From: Bidens hawaiensis
Lineage: Eukaryota; Streptophyta; Magnoliopsida; Asterales; Asteraceae
Length of the DNA: 64,000 bases
Assembly (NCBI GenBank): GCA_021521415.1
Contig: JAIQDT010001946.1
Span: 186,001 to 250,000 of the forward strand
Reading direction: 5' to 3'
The notes below the pieces were generated by a model, which saw only the letters and a program-made list of their open reading frames with translations, had not been told where the DNA came from and searched no databases. Both the position numbers and the translations under genes were made by a program. Below are positions 34,421 to 44,930 of the stretch, piece after piece. The first letter of the stretch is position 1, and each line of letters begins with the position of its first letter.

Positions 34421-34428
34421 ATAAAAGG
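34421..34428 (+). promoter_or_regulatory. TATA-like box upstream of the SIRE env-position ORF
   Basis: ATAAAAGG in the context GGCATAAAAGGGGG, 87 bp after the last CGAGCA copy, followed by a pyrimidine-rich stretch (CACATTTCTTCTTCTTTCTC). The spacing is close to the 91 bp between motif array and TATA box in the LTR. Interpreted as a possible internal promoter. Confidence 0.4.
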
Positions 34429-34578
34429 GGGACTTGGAAACTTTTTCACACATTTCTTCTTCTTTCTCTTAAACCTAGACGTAAACCCCTCTTGCTCGTG
34501 TTTTTCCCTGCTTGCTCGAATACTCTTTTACTTGCTCAATTATACTTTGAATACAGCCATTAGCTCTATTCGACTTCG

Positions 34579-34669
34579 GTAAGACATCATTGTTCGATAA
34601 TCGTCACACCGATTTTGAAATTAGGGTTTCTAATAGATTTACGGACTAATTGTTTACTTGTTTTTGAAG
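34579..34669 (+). other. Candidate leader intron of the SIRE env-position gene
   Basis: CG/GTAAGA donor at 34579, a TTCTAAT branch-like site near 34628, and a pyrimidine-rich TTGTTTTTGAAG/G acceptor ending at 34669. 91 nt, A/T-rich, of normal size for a short plant intron. It lies between the TATA-like box and the open part of the reading frame. Prediction by eye only. Confidence 0.35.
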
Positions 34670-37600
34670 GTACGCATATTACTACGGAACAGGTTATTGA
34701 AGAAGCTATTATCGTCTACCTATCCTTGAATATTAGTTTTCCAACTCATGTCCCTTCACCACCAACATCACCATTAATTGTACCTATTACCACTTCACCA
34801 CCTGTTTCCCAACCTGATCAAGATACCCATCTTCCAACTCCACCATCCTCCCCATTACAAGACAAACATGCTACTACCACTACTCAGCCAACACAACAAA
34901 TTCCCATAGAACCTGTGCAATATAGAGTACCATCTCCAGAAACAGCTGAGTCTGAACCCTTTCTGCACCTGCCCCAAATCTAACTCAGAAAAACCCCACC
35001 TTCAAGCCCAAATATTTATGACATTGTTTGTGAAAATGCCAAGCTTGAGTTCGAGAATATTATGCTAAAGGAAAAGAATGCTGTTTTGGAATCAAGGAGC
35101 AAAGCTTTGGAATCTGTGTTGAATGAAGCGATATTGAAAATTCAAACCCTAGAGGGGCATTCTAAGGTTGAGAAGACCTCAGATGCACCAAAATAGGGGG
35201 AGAAACATGAAGAAGCAGATGGGTTAAAAGTGATTGAAAAGCTGTATGCTAGCTCGGATGAAGAGGTTGTAGATGTTGGATCATCAAATGCATTAAACGT
35301 GATAAATCAAGAATATGAGGATGGAGATGAAATTGAAGAAACTGAAGAAGTTGAGGGGGAAACTAATAGTGAAGATGAAACTGAAGAAGACAAGATGAAA
35401 AGGAAGCAAAAAGGGAAAGGGATTGCTTATACAGATGATGATTTACATCCCAAGTCCCTACACAAAGTTCAATCTGGTGATGACATACTTCTCAAAGACA
35501 ATGTAATTGATCCTGATGTGGCTGAAGTTGAATCTGTGAAAACTGCTATAGGACTAATGAATGAAGAATTGGAGTCTTTGAATCAAGAGAATAAGGAGGA
35601 AATTCCTCAAGAAGTGCTTGAAGCATTAATCAAAATGAAGGAAAAAGAAGAGGAAAATGAGAGACTGAGGAAGGAGGCAGATGCTGCTATCAAGGCTACA
35701 CTGAAAGCTCTGAAAGAGAAACAAAATGCTGATGATCAAGAGCATATACAAACTGATAAGCCAGTGGTAACTCAGCCTGAAGAGCCTATGCAGACTGAGC
35801 CTGTACAAACTAAAACTGAACATGAGCCAGAGTTAACAGTGCCTGTACAAACTGAAACTGAACATGAGCCAGAGTTGACAGTGGCCATACAAACTGAAAC
35901 TGAAACTACAAATCCAGAGATGGAGACTGATAAAGAACAAGAACTTGGATTGGGTCCAGTTAATAAAGAAGAGGATGAGACTATTGAAATATCTGCCAGC
36001 ACAATGGTAAAACTGGTTATAATGAAGGATCTGATAGACATTCTGAACAAGCCAGAAGGGCATCATCTTGAGATAGTAATGGCTGCAAGAAAGGCACAAA
36101 GAGACTTCATTGAAATGAGCAAAGAAAGAGAACCAGTGGTTGAAGAAGCAGCTGAGACCACTGAACCTGTTGTCAATGAAGTTAATGAAGAAGTTGAAGA
36201 TATTCATGAAAAGGAGCCAATAACAAAAGAAATCTTAGATGAAGAACCAATGACTGATGAACCTGTTGTTGAAGAATTGGTTGAAGAAGGACCAGAAATT
36301 CAAGTAACACAACCTACCTCGCCTATCCCATCCGAACCATCTGAATCTTCTTAATCCTCCGAACCGTCTGAACCAGAACCTGAAGCAAAAGAATCACTGA
36401 AACAAAAAGAAACAGCTGAGCCCGAAACACCAAAAACCAAGAGACAAAAATCTATGAAAGTGATGGTGTACAAGAGAAGACTTGCCAAACTTGAAGAAAG
36501 GAAAAGTGCTCAATCTGTGAATGATGAAGAAACAATGATCGGGGCACTTCATAATTTAGATGAAGAGTTTGATGAGAATGAGGATGAAGAGGGATTAAAG
36601 GATGTTGAGAAAGAAAATGAAGATAGAGCTTATTTGATAAGTCTTGAATATGATTTGAAATATCTACAAAGACTAACAAAGGAAGAAATAGCCAAAGAGG
36701 CTGAAGGGTGGATACAAAGGGAAACCATAAGAGAGTTCTTGATAAAACCTAGTCACAAGCCTGCATCTCTAAACCTACAATCATTTGATGCTATTGATAA
36801 ACTCTTCAAGAAAGCTCTTGTAGATGACATGGCTAATCTTGTTGAAAAGTCAAACAAGAGAAAGAGAACAAGTGATGATGAATATGAATCTATGAAGGCT
36901 AAACACAAAGAAATTCAATTTCTGCAAGTCCATGGTTTTGAATACAACACTCTGATAAAGCTTTCTCTGGATGAATTAAGAAGAAAGGTGCAAGAAGTGA
37001 AAGACTCTCATCAAAGTATAAATAGCTCTGCTGATGTTGAAAGAGAAAGAAAGCTAAAAGAGCAGAAGGAGAAAGAGAGGATAGAGACTGAAAAGAAAAA
37101 ACCTGAGGCTAAAGAGTGGTTCCAAGATCCTCTAAGAGCTTAAACTTTGAAGGAAATAGTGATGGGTGAAGGTATGACAGAAGAACAGTTTAACAATATG
37201 CCTCATGAACAACTCTTAGACGTATACAATCGAGTGCAAAGATTATATATGGAAACACAGAGAAGATTAGAAGAGGAGAAGAGGAAGATGGAAGAACTTG
37301 TGAGGGCAGAAATGATGAGCGCCCTACACAAGAAGGGTGTTAAAATTGGAAGAATGATTGCTCAAACTGATGAAACAATTAAGAGATGGTATGAAGAGAG
37401 GGGCTTGATAAGTCTAAGAAAACTCAACATGGAAGCACTAGCAGAGCACCCTTAAGGTTTGAGAGTGTGAGGCCCGAGCAACCGAGGAATTTAAATCTGC
37501 AAACACATCTCATCTATGATAAAAGATCCAAGACCTTAAGGGTTATTACTGAAGAAAAAGAAGAAACTCTAATCATTTTCAGAGATGATTTGAGAAAATT

Positions 37601-38204
37601 CTTAGTAGAGCAGCTGAAGAAAATGGCCGAAATGGTTCTTTATGGTAATCAAAACAGAAGAAAATTGGCCGGGCAACAAAGAAACAATCTTTCAAAATTT
37701 ATTAAAGAAGAAGCAGAAAAGGGTTTCCCATTTCTAAACCAAAGAAGAAGAGAGATACGGAGTCAAGCAGAGTGGGATAAAAGAAACTAAAGGATTAATG
37801 AAGTTCACACTCTTGAACTCTCTCACTTTGACTTCGGCAGAAGGAAAACTCAAGCAAGCAGCTCACATGGCAAAAGGAAGACTTTGAAGGAGTGCTTGGC
37901 TATGAGGGAGGAGATGCGAGAACAAAATTCGGTGGTGCAGCAAAATGGAAGAATTACTTTCATCACCTACAACCAGCACAACAACTCAATCTCCTTGAGA
38001 AATGAGTCAGGTATACCCATTGTAGTAATCAGGCATGATGGGGATCTTCGATTTATGCATCCTCAAGATCTCCAAGACTTAATTGATGCAGAATTCCCAA
38101 TTAGATCCTCTGACGCTATGGAGCTTGATATGATTAAACAAAAAGCAGCCCTTGTAAAACGGATGAAAGAAAAATCAGACACAAGGAGCCGGAGGAGGAG
38201 ATAG
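34615..38204 (+). pseudogene. SIRE env-position ORF (coiled-coil, acidic; interrupted)
   Basis: The extra ORF after pol that marks SIRE-type elements; often called env-like, with no proven function. One frame runs 34615-37455 with only four stops (34981, 35194, 36352, 37141); the next segments (37467-37790, 37884-38204) are in another frame. The N-terminal part is Pro/Thr/Ser-rich (34740-34980). The middle is strongly acidic, with a tandem block of QTETEHEPELTV type near 35810-35885. The C-terminal half is Glu/Lys-rich with long heptad-like stretches (36454-37455), so probably coiled coil. No signal peptide or clear membrane span is visible. No in-frame ATG occurs before about 35059, so the true start is lost or lies in a spliced leader. 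Confidence 0.72.
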
Positions 38205-38421
38205 CAGAAAAGACACTCAATGATGATTATTTGATTTCTATTTATCTTTGTAATTTTGTTTAAGCCGTATTTTTGCTGTAAAATTTTAATGTGTAATGCC
38301 AAAGTGGCAGAATTCCTATTTATGTAATGAAATGACATGTTCTTGAATGATATATCTTTGATGTCTGATATATGTGTAACTCTATGCAGATATGTTTTGG
38401 TGCATCTGTGCTTGTTCCAAT

Positions 38422-38433
38422 CTAGGGGGAAAT
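38422..38433 (+). other. SIRE polypurine tract
   Basis: CTAGGGGGAAAT directly before the 3' LTR start at 38434. The position and the G-run are as usual for copia elements (GGGGGAGAT then TGTTGGG). Primes plus-strand synthesis. Confidence 0.88.
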
Positions 38434-39469
38434 TGTTGGGTTGGATTTGTGATAACGAAGATTGGAATCTTCTCAACCTCCTCAGAAAACGGCTAAATAT
38501 GGACTTCGAGCAAGCCTAGACGATCGAGAATGGTTTTACACCTTCGAGCAATGTCTTCAGAACCTTAAATGGTTGATTCTTCAAAGTGTTAAGGCTTCGA
38601 GCAAGCTACACTTCAACGAGCAAGAGTATTCTTCTATCGAGCATCGATTGCCAATCGAGCAAACAACTTGATCATACAAATTTTAACCAAGTGTTACGAG
38701 CACATGATGATTGAGCACATGGGGACAAGAATGGATGCAATAAGAAGATGTCACGTGATCAAAGAAAGGACTTCAAGCACAGTTCAGTTCCCCGAGCAAG
38801 ATTTACATTCGAGCATGATAAAGATTACTCAATAAGTCTAAGGACAAGACTGAAGACATCAAGAAGAATGAGCTTGCTCGATGGACTAACTCGAGCAAAG
38901 CGAGGATTGGTTAAGAGGAATGAAGCTTGCAGGAGGAGAATATCTTCACTGAAGATATTCCAAGTAAAGTGTGCTCGAGGACACTCATCGAGCATACCTA
39001 GCGTAGTGTGTCTGCTCGAGCAAGATTGTTACCTTGCTCAAGGACTCAACAGTTGTATTATTTTGTCTTTCATTATGTAATGATTAGAAACTTCTAGAAC
39101 GAATGTCAGGGTCTATAAATAGGGTCCTAGGTTTCCATTTAGGGAACGGATAACGACGCACACAATACGAGAAACATTGCAAAAGAATATTCTATTTGTT
39201 TCCTCATACAGCCGCCACCGTCATACACGAAACCCTAGACATTCATTTCACTGTTGTATTAAATGATATATTAAATGTAGTGAATCTTTTTCTTTGATTG
39301 TGTTCTCATTGATTATTTATTATCGTTTCGTGTCCACTATATCACACCTTCGTTCCCACTTGTTGGATATCCTTATTTCACCGGGATATTCAATAGGCCT
39401 TTGGGTTACAGAGTCATTGTGTTCTTGTCAACCGTTGTATAAGGTTTCACCCGCCTCACGGTCCTGACA
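38434..39469 (+). repeat. SIRE 3' LTR
   Basis: 1036 bp, matches 23959-24976. It keeps the CGAGCA copies (38507-39026), a TATAAATA box at 39114-39121 and the ACACAATACGAGAAAC region. It ends CTGACA at 39469 and is followed by the duplication CTATG. Confidence 0.93.
39114..39121 (+). promoter_or_regulatory. TATA box of SIRE 3' LTR
   Basis: TATAAATA, the equivalent of 24634-24641. If active it would direct transcripts outward into the Athila 2 remainder. Confidence 0.6.
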
Positions 39470-39474
39470 CTATG

Positions 39475-40452
39475 ACCCCCGCTTTTTAACATATGGTACC
39501 TGTCACTTGCTCGATAGTCCTAACCGATCCCTAGCTTTGTCACATCGAATGGCTTGTGTTTCTTTCCAAACCCAATATCATTATCCCCAATAACACCAAA
39601 CCACATCAACAACGCGGTAATCAACCGACAATGTGGGACAATCTTTATATTCACATTATTCCGACATATCCAAATATTGTTAAGTACTAGATACCAGAAC
39701 GAAACAAGAGGTCCTCTATGCATCAAAGCGTATAAAACTGGTACTTCAGGGTATCGAACTTCCTGTATATCCCCTCTTCTTAGCATGACATTGTGTAGAC
39801 AAATTATGAGCAACATTTTGGGCTCAATCTTCAAATTCTTCCTTAACAACTTCCCACTATACGTACTAGGCAAAAACAACGCTTTCAACATGGTGTCCCA
39901 AGTTGGATGCTTGTCTGGTTGGAAATACAAGTCATTCAAATCTAGATACACATAATTACATTGAAGCTTACTATCAAATCTTGCAATTTGCCTCAACGTA
40001 TCAAAAGACATAGTCACATCGATATTGTCGACCGTTCCTATGAGCTTCATTGTTGAGGGTTTATTAAATGGAGGACACCTCAAAGTTTCTACCCACTCTT
40101 CAATTTCATCAATGAAAACATACTTGTCATTATGATCATAACACTTGAGGGCTGCTTCCTAACCCAATGCCTTGAACCGATCAAATACATCAAACGGGCC
40201 AAACTCCCGTTCCGGGACAACTTTCTCACAAAGAAATGCATCAGACTTCTTTGTCAATGTATTCATATTCTCGTGAAATAATTCTGATTGCCATCTCATA
40301 TCATGATCTGTTAATGGCCCATGAGTCCAATCAGGCTTAACATAGTGAACCTGCTCCTCTTGTTCTAACCTCCGCCTTTTTGCTTGTTCGGCAGCTGTGT
40401 TGCTAGATGAACCAGTAATTCCCTTTCCTTTATCCTTACCAGAACGTCCCAC
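39475..40452 (-). pseudogene. Athila 2 env-position ORF, 5' part
   Basis: Read on the minus strand from 40452: a Ser/Lys-rich start (MGRSGKDKGKGITGSSSN), then RWQSELFHENMN, and FDVFDRFKALG before a single stop near 40159. It continues RCPPFNKPSTMKLIGTV, MSFDTLRQIARFDSK, HPTWDTMLKALFLP, then IPHCRLITALL-like sequence, with an end or break near 39520. I know this conserved block from ORFs that follow pol in plant Athila-type elements, but its function is not established. SIRE is inserted at its 3' side, and the remainder resumes at 23953. Apart from one stop it is well preserved. Confidence 0.65.
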
Positions 40453-41118
40453 CTAAACACAATGACAAACATTAACCAAGTTAGCATTCATCTCCTTATA
40501 CATTCCCATACTTGCTTGTTTCTAAGGTTGTGAATATATGAAAGTCATAAACTATTAATTTTTTACAAAATTTTGACAGCATTTCATCCAAACTTATAAC
40601 ATATCCCACTTTCAAACTTTTGTCAAACTTCATTTTCCATATCATATTCACAACCATAACACAATTTCAAAATAACATCAAACTTTCTCACATTCAACAA
40701 GCAACTGTAACATTGTTCAATCATGAAATCCTAACCAATGGAATTTGTAGCAAATGAGTGAAGAAAAACATACCTTTGAGTCGAATTAAACTCTCTAATC
40801 ACACCAATCACTAGTCAGTTGCAAAACCCACTTCTTGTTCCAAATTTTCGTACCAAAAACGTCCAAAATCGGAACCCAAAAAGTTAAGATTAATAAAAAC
40901 CGAGGAAAGAATGTGATTCCTTGCGAAAATCAAGTCAAGTTAGACCTGAAAAACGTTGATTTTGGTTAAGAATTGAAGAAGATAGGAATTTTAGGGGTTA
41001 GGGTTTAGTGGAGGATGAATGAAGAAGATGATGTGAATATGAATGAAAGAAAGAAGAAGATAAGGGTGATATGTGGATGGAATTTTCGGATTTTATTATT
41101 ATATAAACTTTTTTTTTT

Positions 41119-41126
41119 CTTTTATA
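41119..41126 (-). promoter_or_regulatory. TATA-like box in the Athila 2 pol-env spacer
   Basis: The minus strand reads GCATATAAAAGAAAAAA, close to the LTR sequence GGTATAAAAGAGAAGAAAAA. It points toward the env-position ORF, about 670 bp before it. It could be an internal promoter or a relic of an LTR-derived segment. Confidence 0.4.
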
Positions 41127-41154
41127 TGCTGCTGCTAAACCCCGACCATACAAG

Positions 41155-41380
41155 GTCTACCGTAGGCTATGTACCTACCGTAGCTTACGGTAGCTTTTCT
41201 ATCGTAATATGCCCACCGTAGACAGAACAATCTTGCCGTAAACTTTTCAGGTCCACCATAGCTTACGGTGGACACCGTAGGCTACGGTGGCACCTGATGG
41301 GTATATATATATATATATATATATATATACCCATCAGGTCCACCATAGCTTACAGTGGACACCGTAGGCTACGGTGGCAC
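41155..41380. repeat. CCACCGTA hairpin group in the Athila 2 spacer
   Basis: Inverted repeats such as CACCGTAG-G-CTACGGTG (about 41273-41289 and 41360-41376) and ACCGTAGCTTACGGT (about 41189). It also carries CCGTAGACAGAAC near 41217, the reverse complement of GTTCTGTCTACGG in the LTR. One unit of about 87 bp, including the TA run, is duplicated. Confidence 0.8.
41292..41339. repeat. Perfect hairpin around a TA run
   Basis: ACCTGATGGG at 41292-41301 and CCCATCAGGT at 41330-41339 flank an alternating TA core, which is itself self-complementary. It could form a 24-bp stem. Confidence 0.92.
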
Positions 41381-41386
41381 CTGATG

Positions 41387-41388
<2 letters not shown>

Positions 41389-41463
<75 letters not shown>
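41389..41463. repeat. (TA)n microsatellite
   Basis: About 37 uninterrupted TA units. Confidence 0.97.
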
Positions 41464-41467
<4 letters not shown>

Positions 41468-41662
41468 ACAACATAAAATTATTTACAAAATAAAAACTAA
41501 AAATTACCCTACCCCCATGGAAAACCCAAGCTGTCCTCAACACGGTAAAGAAATTAATATTTACCACACTAGATTTGGACACACTCCGAAACGAGAAAGG
41601 AAATTTTTAAAACCAAATTTGAACAAAAACTAAACTACACTATACAACAAACCTGGACCGTT

Positions 41663-42900
41663 TAATTGGTTATTTCCTCAGGCGACCACAACATGTAGCC
41701 CACCTTGTCCGTTTCACACATGTTAATATCCTTACCCTCCAAGTCTTCAATTTCCAAATCACCAAACTTATCCACTCTTTTTATAACATACGGGCCCATC
41801 CATTTGCTTTTCAATTTTCCTGGAAAAAGCTTAAGCCGTGAATTATATAGCCAAACTTTTTGCCCTTCTCAAAAACCCGCTTTCTCAATTTGGCATCATG
41901 AACCCTTTTCAACTTATCTTTGTATGCCAATGCACATTCATAAGCTTCATCCCTTATTTCTTCTAATTCTGTCAACTTCAACTTTCTCAACTCACCGGCT
42001 TCATTATAATCCATGTTCACACTCTTAATAGCCCACAACGCCCGGTGAGCTAATTCCATAGGCAAATGACATCCTTTCCCATAAACCAACCGGTAAGGAG
42101 TCGTTCCCATGGGTGTTTTATAAGCGGTTCGATACGCCCATAGTGCATCATCCAACGTCCTCGACCAATCCTTCCTATCAACCCGCACCGTCTTCATCAA
42201 TATTTCTTTAATTTGTCGGTTGGACACTTCAACTTGTCCGCTTGGTTGATGGTGATACGTAGTAGCAATTCGATGATTCACATTATACCACTTCAACAGT
42301 TTCCCGAAATTGAAGTTCTTGAAGTGCGTTCCACCATCATTTATAATCACTCTCGGGATTCCAAATCTTGCAAAAATATTGGATTGAACAAACTTACATA
42401 CCCTGGCGTGATCATTGGACCTTGTTGCTATAGCCTCGACCCACTTTGAAACATAATCCACCGCCACCAAAATATATAAGTACCCGCAAGAATTTGGAAA
42501 CGTGCCCATAAAGTCAATATCCCATACATCAAAAATGTCAACAACCAATATGGGTTACAAAGGCATCTCATCTCGTTTTGAAATTCCACCCGTCTTTTGA
42601 CAATTAACACAATGGCGGGCATATTCACTTACGTCTTTAAAGATTGTGGGCCAATAAAACCCACATGTAAGAACTCGATAACCCGTCTTTTACCCACTAA
42701 AATGACCACCGCAAGCTGATGAATGAGCATGTGCCAAGATCTCTTGAACATCCGACTCGGGAATGCAACGCCTAATGATTTGATCGGCACCAATTTTGAA
42801 CAAATCGGGCTCATCCCAAATATATTGCTTGACTTGGGATAGAAATTGCTGCCTCCATTTCTTGGCCCAATGTTTCAGCATCTCACCCGTAGCCCGATAA
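41663..42900 (-). pseudogene. pol: Athila 2 integrase (broken)
   Basis: The zinc-binding part (42830-42600) shows AHAHSSACGGHFSG and, after a stop, HCVNCQKTGG. The catalytic core (42548-41811) is open for 245 codons: WDIDFMGTF (D12), [10 protein letters not shown] (D71) and [10 protein letters not shown] (E107), a D,D-35-E arrangement. The C-terminal blocks [20 protein letters not shown] and [13 protein letters not shown] are also present. After a frameshift near 41815 the tail continues to a TAA at about 41663. All catalytic residues look intact. No chromodomain is present, as expected for Athila. Confidence 0.87.
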
Positions 42901-43560
42901 TTGACAAAATGAGCATACCATGGTGTAGTTGGAACGGCTAACAACTGTTCATTCAGAAATCTCTCGTTGATTTCATGTGAATCATCAACACCTTCCAAAG
43001 GAATCCTTGATAAGTGGTCCGCCACCACATTTTCACATCCCATTTTATCTCGGATCTCCAAATCAAACTATTGTAACAATAAGACCCAACGAACCAAACG
43101 GGGTTTTGCATCTTTCTTCTCCATGAGGTAACAAACCGCACTATGATCCGAATAGAACACATACTTACTTCCCCATATGTATGACCTAAACTTATCCAAG
43201 GCGTACACCACCGCAAGTAATTCTTTTTCGGTAGTGGTGTAGTTCAAATGTGCCTCGGATAACGTTTTTCTTGCATAGTAAATCACCACCGGCTTCTTAT
43301 CAATTCTTTGACCCAAAACTGCTCCAATCGTGGTGTCACTAACATCACACATAATCTCAAACGGCTTCGTACAATCCGGCGGTTGCAAAATCATTGCTTG
43401 CACTAATTTTTCCTTCAAAACATCAAAAGCTTGCAAACACTCATTAGCAAAATCAAATGCAGCATCTTTTAGCAACAAATTGCATAAAGGTTTAGTAATC
43501 ACACTAAAACCTTTAATAAACCGCCAGTAAAACATGGCATGCCCCAAAAACAACCTTACC
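42901..43560 (-). pseudogene. pol: Athila 2 RNase H (nearly open)
   Basis: 43553-43068 is open: [50 protein letters not shown] and [19 protein letters not shown], with catalytic Asp, Glu and Asp visible. A TAG at about 43068 is followed by FDLEIRDKMGCENVVADHLSR and the RNase H-integrase linker (43061-42690). This is the usual RT-linked RNase H of Ty3/gypsy elements. Confidence 0.87.
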
Positions 43561-44548
43561 CCTTTTACTTTTTTCGGTGGTGGTAATGAGAAATAACCTT
43601 AATTTTTGCTTTATCCACCAGCATTCCCCGACTTGACCCCTCTTGAACCATGAAATGAATTTTCTCCCCACTTAAAACCAAGTTAGTCTCGACACAACAT
43701 TTTAAAACTTTTTCCAATTCATGAAGACATCTTTTAAAAGTTGACCCGAAAATAGAAAAGTCATCCATAAATACCTCAAGTGAATCCCCAACCATGTCCG
43801 AGAAAATGCTTATCATACATCATTGAAATGTAGCCGGGGCATTACACAATCCAAATGGCATCTGCCTAAAGGCAAAAGTACCATATGGACATGTGAACAT
43901 GGTTTTGTGTTGGTCATCCGGGTGAATTGCAATTTGATTATATCCGGAATACCCATCCAGAAAACAATAAAATTTTTGACCCGACAATTTGTCAATAATT
44001 TGGTCAATAAAAGGTAATGGAAAATGGTCTTTTGAAGTAGCCGCATTTAACTTCCTATAATCGATGCACGCTCGCTACCCGGTGACCGGTTGGGTGGAGA
44101 TTTGTTCATCACTGTCATTTTTAATTACCTGGATGCCGGCTTTCTTTGGGACTACCTATGTTAGACTTACCCATGCACTGTCTGAAATGGGATAGATAAT
44201 TCCCGCATCCAACCACTTGATGACTTCCTTTTTCACCACCTCTCGCAAGTTGGGATTCAACCTCCTTTGAGTTTCTCAAGTAGGGTTTGCACCACCTGTG
44301 GTGATGATTTTGTGTATGACTATAGATGGACTAATACCCTTCAAATCAGCTATAGTCCACCCAATTATCGCCTTGTGAGCTTTCAAAACCTTCAACAACT
44401 CTTCTTCTTGTGCCTCATTCAAATTAGAGGCAATGATAAAAGGCAACGTCTCACCTTCTCCCAAAAATGCATACATGAGATGACTTGGCAATTCTTTCAA
44501 TTCCACCTTGGGAGGATAAATTAATGAGGGTTTAGTATCTGAATTGAT
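43561..44548 (-). pseudogene. pol: Athila 2 reverse transcriptase (broken)
   Basis: The N-terminal part (44506-44276) contains LKGISPSIVIHKI and then a stop. Next come EVVKKEVIKWLDAGIIYPIS (about 44225), CIDYRKLNAATSKDHFPLPF (about 44060), FYCFLDGYSGYNQIAIHPDD (about 43970) and GTFAFRQMPFGLCNAPATFQ, then a stop. The catalytic FMDD is at 43771-43760 in FMDDFSIFGSTF. Stops and frameshifts near 44274, 44160, 44077, 43815 and 43567. Motif order is complete. Confidence 0.87.
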
Positions 44549-44929
44549 TTATGTTTGTAGACTTTCAACCTGATGAGTCCACAGTGGTATTCCTTCTTGC
44601 AATGGTATTGCATCTTGCTTCCTTTCCTCCAACCCCAATGCACAAATGTGAACATGTTCAGACACATCACAAACACAAACATCCAACATACCTTCCTCAT
44701 ACTCGTGCGGCACACACCCATCTATAATATCTGCTATAAAATATTCTTCACTAGCCAATGAATTAGAAATATTAGTAAACACAATTAAACGCATTTTTCT
44801 CTTTCCAAAGGCCATATCAACTGTACTATACTGACAGTCAATAATAGCATGAGTAGTGTTTAAAAATGCCCGACCTAATATAACGTTTTTTTGTTGTGTT
44901 GGGTTAACCGACGAGTAATCCAAAACCAA
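44549..44929 (-). pseudogene. pol: Athila 2 protease, 3' part
   Basis: Read from 44929: LVLDYSSVNPTQ, then ILGRAFLNTTHAIIDC, the C-terminal block of an Athila-type protease with the conserved ILGR(P)FL (Pro is Ala here). A longer linker to RT follows. The 5' part lies at 46677-47015, across the LTR fragment. Joining at 44929/46677 keeps the frame. Confidence 0.82.
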
Positions 44930-44930
44930 T

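Larger units (their letters stand above)
31531..34614 (+). other. SIRE pol-env spacer (3.1 kb, noncoding)
   Basis: No coding similarity. It holds two clusters of the CGAGCA motif (31740-32150 and 33476-34334), a TATA-like box at 34421 and a candidate leader intron at 34579-34669. The middle (32690-33470) is the part repeated as the SIRE fragment at 19318-20531 and matched by the spacer of copia Y, so it is a conserved part of this family. Confidence 0.75.
23959..39469 (+). mobile_element. SIRE/Maximus-type Ty1/copia element, full length (15.5 kb)
   Basis: LTRs 23959-24976 and 38434-39469, both TGTTGGGT to CTGACA or GTGACA, with flanking duplication CTTTG (23954-23958) against CTATG (39470-39474). 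Order: LTR, primer site, gag, PR, INT, RT, RNase H, 3.1-kb spacer, 3.6-kb extra ORF, polypurine tract, LTR. The order and the extra ORF are those of SIRE-type elements. It lies in the opposite orientation inside the env-position ORF of Athila 2. LTRs differ by several percent by eye. Confidence 0.92.
40453..41662 (-). other. Athila 2 pol-env spacer
   Basis: No coding sequence. It contains the CCACCGTA hairpin group (41155-41380), a minus-strand TATAAAAG box at 41126-41119, a perfect hairpin and a long TA repeat. The stretch 40453-41110, between the box and the ORF, is A/T-rich and could hold a leader; no single intron stands out to me. Confidence 0.6.

Noticed and set aside
35626..36207. Hydrophobic minus-strand frames under the SIRE extra ORF
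   Set aside because: Antisense shadows of Glu-rich codons (CTC and TTC read as Leu and Phe).
34615..38204. SIRE extra ORF as an integrated viral envelope gene
   Set aside because: No signal peptide, membrane anchor or fusion-type sequence is visible; acidic coiled-coil composition gives no support for a viral glycoprotein.
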